Shown: one piece after another, positions 1 to 12,108 of the stretch
Position numbering within the stretch: position 1 is the stretch's first letter
Layout of the letters: the number at the start of each line of letters is the position of its first letter
NCBI RefSeq assembly: GCF_958450345.1
Contig: NC_088780.1
Coordinates: forward strand, 63,015,533-63,079,532
Reading direction: 5' to 3'
DNA from: Calliphora vicina
Taxonomy: Eukaryota > Arthropoda > Insecta > Diptera > Calliphoridae
DNA length: 64,000 nucleotides
Program-made: the position numbers and the translations under genes
The notes under the pieces: generated by a model
Told to the model about the DNA's origin: nothing
The model's database searches: none
The model's input: the letters and a program-made list of their open reading frames with translations, nothing else

Positions 1-895
1 ATGACATTACCCCATTCAATTGAAGCCGCCAAGCTGGAATTTATGCATTAATCTCAGGCATTATTACCTTCCAAATAGACCACCTACAGCGTGGTGCTAT
101 ATTTTAATGAAATTATCTTTAAAAAGTAATGTCAGAGATTTTTCTTTCGGGTCATAATAAAGATTTAGACATTAAATTATATTTTATGTGTTTTGTTTAA
201 AATTAAAAAAACTTCTGAATGAAACCTTATATTATAATTAAATTGAGCTTTACTTTTTTATTTTAGTAATCCCTATTTATAAACTTCAATTTTAAGAAAT
301 GTTTTTTGATAAATGTTATGTTTTCGTTCACTTTTTAAATAGAAATTAAAATTCCTGTTAGAAATCTTGACCATTTTAATTTTTCGATTTTTTTGACGAT
401 TTTTAAAATTCGAAATGACGATATTTTTCTTTTTTATCGGGATATTGACGATTTTTTCCCAAATTCATCTGGCAGCCCTGATTTGAATGTATGTATAAAC
501 ATGCAGATAAACTTTTTGTTTTACTTATCAATAAGTCGTCGCATCGTAAAATTAATGTATTCTGTAATGACTGGAATCGATTCGAAATACTACGTACGGT
601 TGGCGCTAAACGTGATAAGAATGTCAAATTTTAAACAAAAATGAAATGGAAATTTCACTTCCATTCATTCGTACAGTTTCAGTACAAATGTGTATGTGGG
701 ACTGTTTATACAGACAAATAAAAATATCTCATTGATACGACGCATTATTAAGGTCAATATTGTTATAAATGGATGTATTTATGATCAAATGTCCGTATTC
801 ATGTAATATTTACGATTATGTGTATGTATAGTGTCTCACATAGGCGCGGATCCAGGGGGTGAAAAAACAAATTTCCCTCTCCAAAACCGAAAAGT
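1..895. other. AT-rich sequence, no gene recognised
   Basis: Open frames here are short and overlap on both strands (393-644 and 403-627), as expected by chance. Around 844-865 there is a GC-rich stretch (gcgcggatccaggggg) that looks like a terminal piece of a dispersed element, but no partner end was found. Confidence 0.5.
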
Positions 896-896
896 T

Positions 897-1015
897 TTAA
901 TATAAACAAGTAAGAGAGCTATATTCGGCTATGCCGAATCTTATATACCCTTCAACAAATTATACTTCAATTAACAAATTTTAACACTCGTATGCAAAAA
1001 CCTTATTGCAGATTT
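897..1015. repeat. Dispersed repeat end with TTCGGC hairpin
   Basis: Contains a 7-bp inverted repeat attcggc/gccgaat at 923-939, preceded by aagtaagagagct and followed by cttatatacccttc. The same block occurs in reverse orientation at about 62390-62450, so it is a dispersed family. The family was not identified. Confidence 0.6.
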
Positions 1016-1260
1016 AAAAGATGATAAGAAATGAAATGATAAGAAAATAATAAAATGTTACTATGTGAAAGTATTTAGATCATATTACAACATTTTAAAG
1101 ACTAACGGCTATATCCATAAAAAACCTTATTGTAGATTTAAAACACAATTTTGTTAACGAACACTTTAGCTTTAAAAGCCATTTATAAAAGTATTGTATT
1201 CATAAAAGTTTGATAAAGGTACAATAACTTCTCATTTATTTCGCCTTTTTTGTTGTTATA

Positions 1261-2486
1261 CCATGTTCACACGACGGCATTATTCGTCATTCAACCCCCA
1301 ATTACGAACTGAATTACATGATTCGCCATACAAAATTTCAAGTGCGAATTATCTTGTTCGTACGTAATTCAGTTTGAATTACCTTATGAATTACGAACGA
1401 ATGACTGTCATCTCTAATTTTTATCGATTATTTATGTATCAAAATCAGCTGTCCAAACAAAAATGTCAAAACAAAACAAAATAAAGAAAAAGATTTTTGT
1501 ATTAAATAAATAAATTAAAAGAAATAAAAGTCTGATTAAAGTTAAATTCATTTGTAGAAGTAGCAGCTCTGCCATTCTTTCAGGCCACACTTATAATAAA
1601 GCCCGCTCGCTGCCCTGGTCCCACTAATAATTTGTTTAATTAATAATGCTACAATTTTATGTTTTTACTTATCTTTTTTATCCATTGCCAAATTACAAAT
1701 TTAAAATTCGCACCAAACAAACAAAATAAACAAAAAAACAAAACATGTAAAAAGAAGAAAAAACAAGAAGAAGAAATAAATAAATGTCAACCTGAATTAC
1801 GAATGTTGTCGTGTAAACAGGTTGATTCGCAATCGTAATTCAAAACGCGAATTAAGTAATTCAGACTGCCGTGGAAACATGGCATTACATGATTCGCCAT
1901 ACAAAATTTCAAGTGCGAATTACCTTGTTCGTACGTAATTTAGTTTGAATTACTTTATGAATTACGAACGAATGACTGTCATCTCTAATTTTTATCGATT
2001 ATTTATGTATCAAAATCAGCTGTCCAAACAAAAATGTCAAAACAAAACAAAATAAAGAAAAAGATTTTTGTATTAAATAAATAAATTAAAAGAAATTAAA
2101 AGTCTGATTAAAGTTAAAGCCACGCAGCTCTGCCATTCTTTCAGCCCACACCTCTAATAAAGCCCGCTCGCTGCCCTGGCCCCACTTGCTTGCACTTTTT
2201 CTTTTTTCTAATAATGAAAATAATAATATATTTGTTTAATTAATAATGCTACAATTTTATGTTTTTACTTACCTTTTTTATTCATTGCCAAATTACAAAT
2301 TTAAAATTCGCACCAAACAAACAAAATAAACAAAAAAACAAAACATGTAAACAGAAGAAAAAAAAAACAAGAAGAAGAAATAAATAAATGTCAAACTGAA
2401 TTACGAATGTTGTCGTGTAAACAGGTTGATTCGCAATCGTAATTCAAAACGCGAATTAAGTAATTCAGACTGCCGTGGAAACATGG
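1261..2486. mobile_element. Head-to-tail dimer of a ~620-bp MITE (family A)
   Basis: The first unit is 1261-1882. The second (1883-2486) lacks about 50 bp of the left end and is offset by about 571 bp. The outer ends are imperfect inverted repeats (ccatgttcacacgacggca; the right end reads tgccgtggaaacatgg). ATA flanks both outer ends (1258-1260 and 2487-2489), which fits a 3-bp target duplication. Sequence inside matches the third copy at 28476-28968. There is no coding sequence. Confidence 0.8.
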
Positions 2487-3107
2487 ATAAAATATTCGTT
2501 AATTTTCTTTTTTTCATTATGTTTCGTATTCGAATGACGAATATTCTGTGATAAAATAAACATCACTGTTTTATAATTTGTTTTATTAATTTATTTTTAT
2601 TGACATTTTAACAAAATTTAATGAATTTCTATGTGGAAACACTTAGTTTTAATTCCGGAGTGGGTATATTAGATTCTGTGGACCTTCTTCCACAATGTTT
2701 ACACATTTTATTACTATATGGCGTTGCAGGTTAAAAGTAAATGACAAAAATGCCAATCAAACTCACTTGTGAATCTCATATAGTTCACTGCCGGAGGAAT
2801 ATCAAACAAAATCATATACTATTAAAATGGAACTTAATCGCCAGCGGAGTGGAAATTGTGTTTAGCAATTGCAATAGTATCATCTATTATTCCAAATTTA
2901 TCTTTAAAATCCTCTTTTTTAAGATAAAAAGCAAAAAGAATTCCTTAAAGTAGGGTCGAACCTACTATAAAATGTTTACATTTAACAATTGTTTATCAAA
3001 GGTATTTTAAGCTATTAATCGTTTATGAATACAACTTTATGAAAATTGTCCTATAATTGGTTTATAAACCTTTTGTAAATGTTTATGCATATGGCTGTAA
3101 AGCTAGG

Positions 3108-3375
3108 TACTCTGTTCAAAATTTCGTGCGAAATGCTGTCAAACTACATATAAAATATTTGGAATGAAATATATGCGAAATAATTTCGCAAAAGCAGTAC
3201 TCTGTTTTTATTGTGGAAAACATGTGAAATACATCTGGCAACCTTATTTTTCCACACGAAATAACATATGCAGCACTTCTTTCGCACGAAATTAAAACTA
3301 ACAGCTAGCTGTCAAACAGCATATAAAATTTTTCGCATGAAAAAACCATAATTTTTCGCAAATATGAACAGAGTA
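3108..3375. mobile_element. MITE with TACTCTGTTCA terminal repeats
   Basis: A 268-bp element with perfect 11-bp inverted ends TACTCTGTTCA/TGAACAGAGTA. It is flanked by ctagg on both sides (3103-3107 and 3376-3380). It lies in the loop region of the foldback and is non-coding. Confidence 0.75.
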
Positions 3376-3386
3376 CTAGGCTTAAA

Positions 3387-3635
3387 GGTAGGGTCACACA
3401 TGACAAATATTTGACGAAAAAGACGTAACCACTAAATAAAATACATTTGAATTCTTTTATTTATTTCAAAAACTTATTTTACTTAGGATGTTTCAAAACA
3501 AAACATTTAGTTTTATTTTATTTGATGCTGTTTGATCTTACAAAACACTTGTAACAGCAAACACGTTATACAAATTTGTACTAAAATATGTGGTTACGCT
3601 TTTTTGAGCAAATATTTGCCATGTGTGACCCTACC
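3387..3635. mobile_element. MITE with GGTAGGGTCACACATG terminal repeats
   Basis: Inverted ends of about 28 bp (ggtagggtcacacatg, then caaatatttg) close a roughly 250-bp non-coding element. TTAA occurs at or within one base of each end (3382-3385 and 3636-3639). This suggests, but does not prove, a TTAA target duplication. Confidence 0.7.
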
Positions 3636-4477
3636 TTAACAGTCTTATGCAAAAAAACCTTATTGTAGATTTAAAACACAATTTTGTTAACGAACACTTT
3701 AGCTTTAAAAACCATTTATAAAAGTATTGTATTCAAACAGCCATATGCATAAAAATTTAAAAAAGGTTTATAAACCAATTATAGGAAAATTTTCATAAAG
3801 TTGAATTCATAAACGATTGATAGCTTAAAATAAACAATTTTTAAATGTACAAATTTTTTGAAGTAGGTTCGACCCTACTATAAACCTACTTTAACGAATT
3901 CTTTTTACTTTTTATCATAATGAAGAGGATTTTAAAGATAAATTTGGAATAATATACGATATTAGTGCAATTGCTAAACACAATTTCCACTCCGCTGGCG
4001 AATTAGTTTAATTTTAATAGTATATGATTTTGTTTGATATTCCTCCGGCAGTGAACAACATGAGGTTCACAAGTTAGTTTGATTGGCATTTTTGTCATTT
4101 ACTTTTAAACATTGTGGAAGAAGATCCACACAATCTAATATACCCACTCCGGAATTAAAACTATGTGTTTCCACATAGAAATTCATTAACGTTTGTTAAA
4201 ATTTAACAAAATGTCAATAAAAATAAATTAATAAAACAACTTATAAAACAGTGATGTTTATTTTATCACAAAATATTCGTCATTCGAATACTTTTAATAA
4301 TATGTAATTGAAATAAACTATATAAAACAGTTTGTACATTAATACATTTTAGCTTAATATAAATTTACTAGAATCAGATGTACATTTTTTATCTAAATAT
4401 TAGTTGTTATGTATCTTCAAAAATGTATTATTACTAAAAACAATCAATGAAAAAAGAAAATTAACGAATATTTTATC

Positions 4478-5010
4478 TAGAGTGTCCAAAAAACCGGCAA
4501 ATTTGAAAAACCGGTTTCCGGTTTAACCGAAAAAGTGTGTTTTTGAAAAAACCGGTTTTGATTATTGCCTTTTAAAAAAGCCGGTTAAACGGTTTCGGTT
4601 TTTATCTTAAAAAAAACCGGTTAACCGGTTTCTATCAAATTTTTATTTAATATGAAAAAAGTCTCCTTATATTTATTTATTTTTGTTTGTGGACGCTAAT
4701 AAGAAATTTGTTAAGAATTGTGTACTAAATCTTCGGAAGTTTAGCATTTTTGAATTCCTAAGGCTCTATCTGTATGCAATTATTTTATATCTTTTACGAA
4801 ATATTGTCAAATGCTATAATTTTCTATAAAATAAATCAATATTTTTAAAAATGGTATCAAAGTTTTTCATATATATGATTGAATGAGCTTTAGAAAATAT
4901 ATATTCATTAAAACCGGTTTGTCAAAAAACCGAAAAGTTAAAAAAACCGAAACCGGTGGAGTTTACAAAGATGAAAAAACCGGTTTTCGGTTTCGGTTTT
5001 GGATACTCTA
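4478..5010. mobile_element. hAT-type MITE rich in AACCGG motifs
   Basis: The ends are TAGAGTGTCC and GGATACTCTA (inverted, one mismatch). A perfect 8-bp target duplication attttatc sits at 4470-4477 and 5011-5018. The body is a series of aaaccggtt-like motifs in both orientations, a typical arrangement of subterminal transposase-binding repeats. There is no ORF. The foldback arm resumes after the element, confirming an insertion. Confidence 0.85.
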
Positions 5011-5222
5011 ATTTTATCCTATTTGAAAGCAACACTAACAACAAAAAAGGGGAAATAAATGAGAAGCATTGCTAGCTTAGACAAAAATCAGTACATTAGT
5101 TATTGTGCCTTTAACAAACGTTTATGAATACAATACTTTTATAAATGATTTTTAAAGCTAAAGTGTTCGTTAACAAAATTGTGTTTTAAATCTACAATAA
5201 GGTTTTTTTATGCATATAGCCG

Positions 5223-5775
5223 AAAAACGTTTGTTAAAGGCACAATAAAGTAAATGACAAAAATACCAATCAAACTCACTTGTGAACCTCATGTAGTTCA
5301 TGCCGGAGGAATATCAAACAAAATCATATACTATTAAAATGGAACTTATTCGCCAGCGGAGTGGAAATTGTGTTTAGCAATTGCAATAGTATCGTCTATT
5401 ATTTCAAATTTATCTTTAAAATCCTCTTTTTTAAGATAAAAAGTAAAAAGAATTCCTTAAAATAGGTTTAAAGTAGGGTTGAACCATTATTAAAATTCAT
5501 ATATTTAAGAGTGGTTTACTACTGGTGTTTTAAGCTAATTTTCGTTTTTGGATATACTTTTATCGAATTTAGCTTAACAACGGTTAGTAAGCATGTTGTA
5601 AGTTTTTTTGGATAAGACTGTAAATATTTTTAGGTAAACAACATTTTTTTTCAAAGTAGTTTTTTTATTTTTTGGAAAAATTTTTTTTTCGAATTGTTAT
5701 TTAAAATTTTTTTTGGTGAAAAAAAAATTCGGGTTAACAAATATTTTTTCCGATTTTGACCCGTTGTAGGTCCAA
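5223..5775. repeat. Third foldback-arm copy and A/T-rich block
   Basis: 5240-5480 is a direct-orientation copy of 2735-2955. 5490-5630 is a more diverged copy of 2950-3100. The homopolymer-rich block 5640-5775 matches the reverse complement of about 62236-62400. No gene. Confidence 0.65.
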
Positions 5776-5827
5776 CTCACTATGGTATTATATACATCGT
5801 TGCAAAGGTCTTTGAAATATCTATCAC

Positions 5828-7946
5828 TAGCTGACCCGGTGCGCTTCGCCACCCCAATTAGAAGAGTGAAATAGTACTATTAAGTCTCCCTTTGTGAATC
5901 TAATTGTAAATGTCTAATTTCATATTTCTGGGTCCAGGCAATAAACAAATAGTACCATTGATTATCACTTTTCAATTCGCATTCACTAAACCATAACCCG
6001 TCAAGTTTGAATTTTAAATTTGTATAGCCTTTCCTATATTATCAACTAATTTTGTTTCTATAACAATTAATATTTAAAAATTATCATAAAACCGAAAAAA
6101 AACGAAACCGCGGTTTTGAAATTCTTCGGTTTTTTGGAAACTCTAGGTCCGTTATTATAGTAAATTCAAAAAAGTACCTATGATAACAAAGAAAAAGTAC
6201 CAAGAAGTATGGCCTTGAATTTTCACTCACTTAGGACCATAGACGCCTAATTTCATGTTTCTAGGTCCATTATTATAGAAAATTCAAAAAAGTACCATTG
6301 TAATACAGAAAAAGTACCAAAAAGCAGCCACTTGTGGATTCCCACCCACTCGGGCCCATGTAAGCTTTATTTCTTGTTTCTAAGTTCATTGGTGAAGAAA
6401 TTACAAAAAGTACCATTCGATTAAAGAAAAAGTACCAAAAGGTCTCCCCCTAGAATTCTCACTGACATAGGACCGTGTAGTCTTAATTTCATGTGTCTAT
6501 GTCCATTGTTCTAGAAAATTAAAAAAGTACCATTATAATAAAAAATAGTACCATGAAATATCCGCTTGAATTTTCACTCACATAGGACCATAGACGCCTA
6601 ATTTCATGTTTCTAGGTCCATTATTATAGAAAATTCAAAAAGTACCATTGAATATAGAAAAAGTACCAAAAAGCAGCCACCTGGGGATTCCCACCCACTA
6701 GGGCCCATGTAAGCCTTATTTGATGTTTCTACACTGATAGAAAAACCGTCATAACGCTGATGTATTTTGACATCAGTTCTATGTCAAGTGTCTTAAGGTT
6801 CTTGGTGAAGAAATTACAAAAAGTACCATTCGAATAAAGAAAAAGTACCAAACTGTCTCCCTCTAGAATTCTCACTGACTTAGGACCATATATGCTCAAT
6901 TTCATGTTTCTAAGTCCATTGTTTTCAAAAAGTACTATTAGAAGAATAACAAAGTACCTATAGTTCAGTTCTCAGATTTTGGTACCTAAATATTATCCCC
7001 TATTCTTAATACTAACTTCACTCAGATACATATCAGCTAACTTTAATGTCGATAAGTGAAATAATTTAAAATATTAAAAAAGTACCATTAGGAGAAAAGT
7101 ACCAATGTCCCTTTTCCTCCTCAAGTTTGAAATTTAAAAATAATCCATTTGCCAAAATTGTTTATGCTACAGACATGTCTCAAAAGATTAAAATCTGTAT
7201 TAATGTGTCCAACAAAAATATACACCTTGGCACTCGAGTTCCAAATAACACCCAGTTAGTTAATTTGTGTATGAATCCAGGAACCAATGTTAAAAAAATT
7301 ATCGAAATTGGCTTAATAATTTCTACCTTTACCTTTTTTATCACCATTGCGGTGGTAAAACTTTATTCAAATAAAAATCTGCATCGTGGTGAGAGTTTAT
7401 AATAAAATTTTCGTATGTCTATGTCAAATTATAGAAAAACATATTTTATGAAAAAGTACCAAAAATAACCACAATTTTTATCCCTTAAGGGTTCGAATTT
7501 CCAAAAAGTACCAAACTTATATTTTTTATTTTTTGTTAGTTAAAGAATACGTTTTAAAATTTGTTACTATGTTTATTGGTTTAAAAGATACATAGGGTGC
7601 CAAAAAAGTACCAAAATACACTTTTTACCCGTTTTCTCCCCTAAACGGTTCGAATTTCGAAAAAGTACGAAACCCAGTCAGCTTTTTTTTTAAATTGAGT
7701 AACATGCAATTTTAAGTTTTTTTGTATCTTTATTAGTTTTGAAGATATAAGGTTACCGAATTTATCCGTTTTTACCCCCTAAACGTTCGAATTTCCAAAA
7801 ATCCCTTCTTATCGGATCGTTTTGGGGAGGGAGGAACCCACAGTTAAAATTTCATGATTCTAGCTTCAGTCGTTTGAGCTGTGCGATGATGAATCAGTCA
7901 GTCAGTGAGTCAGTAACGTTACTCTTTTATACATTGTATATAGATT
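5828..7946. repeat. Interspersed repeat with reiterated aaaaagtacca motif
   Basis: It begins with tagctgacccggtgcgcttc and ends with a block at 7835-7945 containing gatgaatcagtcagtcagtg and a short tatatagat tail, a stereotyped 3' end of insect interspersed repeats. Between them, diverged units of roughly 100-180 bp (e.g. 6240-6420, 6590-6780) repeat 'aaaagtaccatt' and 'catgtttctaggtcc'. A small insertion lies at about 6730-6800. A frame at 7127-7402 starts at TTG and is not considered a gene. Confidence 0.6.
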
Positions 7947-7949
7947 AGA

Positions 7950-8270
7950 TATCCATATTGTATATATTAATAACTTAGTAATCCAGATATAGATCAAAAA
8001 TAGGTCAAAAATCAATTTTTCCTCATATCTCAGCCATTTATGGACCGATTTTGCTGATTTTAAATAGGAAACTTCTCGAAAGCATGTCTGACAGAATTAT
8101 TGAAGATTTGGATCCCGACAGACAGACAGACATGGTTTAATCGACTCCTCTATCTATAAGGATCCAGGATATATATATACTTTATAGGGTCGGAAAATGA
8201 TATTGTGGAAATTACAAACGGAATGAAAAACTTGTATATACCCTTCTCACGAAGGTGAAGGGTAAGTTCG
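7950..8270. repeat. Dispersed repeat fragment with gacagacagaca run
   Basis: Contains cgacagacagacagacatgg at about 8128 and a terminal hairpin cccttctcacgaaggtgaaggg (8243-8264). It has dispersed-repeat character, and no coding sequence was seen. Confidence 0.45.
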
Positions 8271-10292
8271 ATTTGAATGCAATTTTACGTGCACAAAGAG
8301 GAAGTGTTGTCGAATAGGACACATCGGGTATGTTAAGTTTTTAAATCGATCCTATTTCCGATTTCATCGAGCACTAAAAATAACCTCTCTTATAGCTTAG
8401 GAGATATTCGCATTTGAAAATTAAATTATCAACATCGCCGCGTATTTACCTCACATAGAAATTCATCAAAAAGTATATTTGCCTACCCAACAACATTTTT
8501 ATGAATGAAAATAACAGTGGACAGTGGGCAGAATCAACATTTTTTTGGAAATAAATCTGGCATTTCTAAATGGCTGGGCCTACAAATGCTCCAGCGGCGG
8601 CGGTATGAGGGCTCAAAGTAAATTTTTTAAACACGAGCAATTTTTTGTTTCCATCCGATTTCAAAGATTTTAATATTTTTTGAACGCGCTCGGCTAGGTC
8701 TTGAAAAAATATGCTTGCGTGAGCTATTTTTTTGTTAGTTAGACAACTAAATTATCAATAATATACAAAAGATCTCAGAACAATATCAATTAAGGATCCA
8801 AAATAAACGATTTTCAATTTAAAAATTAAAAAAGTAGATATTTGCTTTTTTTGGGCGAAAAGGTGACTTATTCTTTTATTAAAATGAAACTTTCTTTAAG
8901 AACATATAAAAATTTAGAACACATGTTCTAAAAGCTGGGATCAATAAACGGAAAGCGGCCTTGGAAACCTTGATATGTTCCCTATTTATCCCTTAAGTAT
9001 TTTCTAAAACTAAAATTTGTATCAAACTTTTAATAGGATTGCAAATATAAGGAACAATTGTAAAGATGCTGACATGACAAATATTATTCGTTTTCAAAAA
9101 CAATGGAATAAATATCACTTTTTTATGAATTGTCATTTTAAAAGAATTTGAAACAATTCTTATGAACAAATTTAAATAATTTTAATTTTACCTGCTTTAG
9201 TGTTCTTATATTTTATGTATAAAATATTGTAGAACAAATTTATGATAAAAATTTACCAGTAGTTAAAACTCATAAATTAAAATCGCATAAAAAAAATCAT
9301 AAAATTTATTTAAATATTTTTTTTTCTATTTTGTACCACTGTACATATATCTATTTGTTCTCACCACTCGCGACAAATATGATGCAAATCAACATATGTT
9401 AGTAACTAGTTACTTCTTAAGCATTTGTAGTTCGCGCCTGTTTTTATTAAGCAATTTGACTAATGCTTTTGCTAAAAATATATAAGAACCGTATTAACTT
9501 GAACACGTTCTTTATTACAAGTCTTAATTAGATTACGCTAATAGCTTAAAATAAAAGTACAGACAGCGTGTTTTTACAAAATTTCACAAATCACAGAATT
9601 ATTACAATTTCAAAATAAAATCAAAGTTGCTAATCCAAATAAATTTGGTTTATATCCTATAAACATAAATATTTTTCAATATAATCCTTGGTGCCACATC
9701 CCTACGGGTAAATTCTTTTATACATTAAATTTAATATTTAGCTAATACAATCCAAATATCACTACAGATTTGGCACCAAATTTAGAATTTGAGTATTGTC
9801 TATTGGACTCTTTATAACCTCCAGATCAACTATTTTTAAACCTGCCAGATAAAGTTTATTGTTCTAATCTATGGCCTAATCTATTTTGGAACAATCTCAA
9901 TATTCTTTAACATCAAGTTCATCAACGGTCCATAAGAAAATCCGAACATCGCTCTGAAATTGGCTAACACAGTATCTGAAGACATTTTCCAGTCACCATA
10001 CCACAAATCCAATAAAAATATTCAATACAACACGAAGATAGTTTAAAATTTAAGGATGTACAACTAGTCTTCATCTAATTTGCTCACAATTATTATTTAA
10101 CTAAACTACACAAACTACAGCATCAGATTGAGTAATTTTTCTTAACCTCGTTTAATTAATTTGAAGGAGGATTAGTAAAAACAGTAAAAAAGAGATTCCT
10201 ACAGGGGACATTACCAAATGTTGCTAACACCATTTGAAACATGTTGCTAAAATCTTTTTGATAAATTTGTTTTTTTTGTTTAAGTAATGCAG

Positions 10293-10423
10293 AATATGTA
10301 AAAGAAGAATTACAAAAATTGCGATTCAATCACAACAACAATCAAATTTATAATTGTCTCCCTTCTACGTATTATCTAGGCATTGCTGAATGGCCATTCA
10401 ACGATGGATTCATTACGACAAAT
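10293..10423 (+). CDS. Candidate internal coding exon, host-like
   Basis: The 131 nt are open in one frame for 43 codons. They sit between a polypyrimidine-rich acceptor ending taatgcag (10285-10292) and a consensus donor gtaagt (10424-10429). The predicted peptide starts YVKEELQKL, includes STYYLGIAEWPF and ends DGFITTN. Base composition is clearly more balanced than the surrounding AT-rich DNA. The exon enters in phase 2 and leaves in phase 0. I do not recognise the family. It could be an exon of a host gene whose other exons lie outside the window, or captured sequence, since it lies between inverted repeat arms. A chance open stretch with good splice sites cannot be excluded. Confidence 0.4.
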
Positions 10424-11691
10424 GTAAGTGTCATCTCATTTATTTATATATTTTGTAGTTAGTTAATTATCACTACCAACTTTGTGAGCATATCAAAAAT
10501 TAATAGAAACAAATATTTTTAATAAATTAATGTTAATGATAAAAATAAATAATTATAAAATGTGCTAAAGTGAAAATTTATATTTTAAATAATAATACCT
10601 ACCTATAGTTATGAATTTGGAATGTATAAAATAAAATAGATCAATTATAAATTTGTGTTTGAAGTGAAGTGAAGAAGAAGAAAAAAATAAGAAAAATAAT
10701 AATATAAAAAAAAGAAAATTATCAAAAAATTTATGAAAAAGCAACAAAGAGAAAAATAATAATTAAAATTTATTAAAATTTATAAATATAGTTTTTAAAG
10801 TGAGTTTTTTTAAAGTCAATATTTATGGAATATAATTGCCTAATAGCTGCGTTTTATAAAGTTCAGTGAGTTTCTTAAATTTCAATTATTAAATTAATCT
10901 AACCCCTTCACATATTTACTTCTTAAATTTCCACGCCTCTGTTCTTTTTTTTTATTTCTTTTATTCTCAATAACTGACCTACATTAAATTGACCTAATTT
11001 TGATTCTGCTTTCCTCACATTCGTTCTTTCAATACAGGGTAAAAAGATCAATTTGATAATGTAGATACTTTTTTCTTAACAATATTCTTTTTAATTTCTA
11101 ATTAAAAATATATACATATATTTAAAAACAAAACTAAATTTATTTAAATTTAATTTAAACTTCAATCTATATTGTTGTTATTTTTTTTATACCTATATAC
11201 GAGTAAACCTAAAATAAAATCACACCAATGAATTATAAATGTAATTTAATAAGTAAAAATTATTTGAAGATTGTTATTATTAATAGATAAACTGTAAAAA
11301 TTAAAATCTTTCTTTAATGAAATGGTTCCAATTAATTTTCATAATAAACTTAATATCACGAATTGCTAAAATTTCAAGTTTTTGATTCTTTCGGCAAAAC
11401 CAGCTAAGTAGCGATACCACTATGTTAGGGATCATCAGCAAAACTTATTTTGGTATAGTAGTAGATGATCAAGGTAGGGATGGGCATATTGTTGCATTTA
11501 CCAGCTATTGGCAACAGGAATTTTAGATGCTATAATACCTCAATTTCATTTCAAATTTCGTGTTTCTCAAAAATTTAATTTAATATTGCTAACTACGTAT
11601 AATTTTGTTTAAAAACTGTTCATTTTTTTGTTTAATTCGCATGCATTAAAATAGTTATTATTATGTGGGTTTTTTTTCATCTTGCGTTAAG

Positions 11692-11842
11692 TTCATGGAC
11701 CCTACCCGATAGCGACGAGCCAGAGCCGGAAAAGAAAAGCATGCGAGAACTTAACCAACTAATTTTTGAAAAGAATACATTTCTTTTGGTTATATGCTAC
11801 ACAATTTTATCCACATTTATTCCGAACTATTTTTTTGTTTAG
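11692..11842 (+). CDS. Candidate terminal exon with acidic segment
   Basis: A good acceptor (polypyrimidine run, then gcgttaag ending at 11691) precedes 50 codons ending in TAG at 11842. The peptide begins SWTLPDSDEPEPEKKSMREL and continues into a hydrophobic tail. The first 25 codons have far higher GC than their surroundings, which suggests coding constraint. The phase does not match direct splicing from 10423, so another exon or an unrelated gene would be needed. No homology is recognised. The hydrophobic end may be fortuitous. Confidence 0.25.
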
Positions 11843-12108
11843 ATAAGTTAATTTTTGGCCTTACAAAACAAATTTCAAGTCAATATCTCTTTAAAACTCC
11901 GTCCTTCAAAAATATTGCACTTTAAAAAAAAAATGTTCAAGACCTAGCCGAGCGCTTTCCAAAAATATAAAAGAAGCGGCCGTTTAGAAATGCCAGATTT
12001 ATGTCCAAAACATTTTGATTCTGCCCACTGTGCAGTGTTAGGTAAATTGTCTGCGAGATGTTAAGTTTTCATAATTAATTTACCACGCCAAATACATAAG
12101 GTATACGT

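Larger units (their letters stand above)
1106..5222. mobile_element. Large foldback element with nested MITEs
   Basis: The outer ends are inverted copies (cggctatat at 1106 and atatagccg ending at 5222). The left arm is 1106-1260 plus about 2487-3100. The right arm is about 3737-4477 plus 5019-5222. Landmarks pair in opposite orientation: the segment at 2790-2960 with that at 3850-4060, and that at 2520-2700 with that at 4110-4290. A fragment of the same terminus lies in direct orientation at 3641-3736. Four separate MITEs sit inside. There is no coding capacity, so this is a non-autonomous foldback-type element or an inverted pair of one repeat. The superfamily is unknown. Confidence 0.7.
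8272..12108. repeat. Region bounded by inverted repeat arms
   Basis: The left arm (about 8283-8720) and right arm (about 11925-12100) share inverted blocks, e.g. cagtgggcagaatcaa at 8524 against its complement near 12020, and cgctcggctaggtcttgaa at 8688 against its complement near 11940. The arm sequence also occurs in the palindrome at 58921-60940. The interior (8720-11925) is mostly AT-rich and holds the two exon-like segments listed separately. Confidence 0.55.

Noticed and set aside
7127..7402. 91-codon frame with a hydrophobic segment
   Set aside because: It begins at TTG, has no recognised domain and lies within a non-coding repeat; more likely chance.
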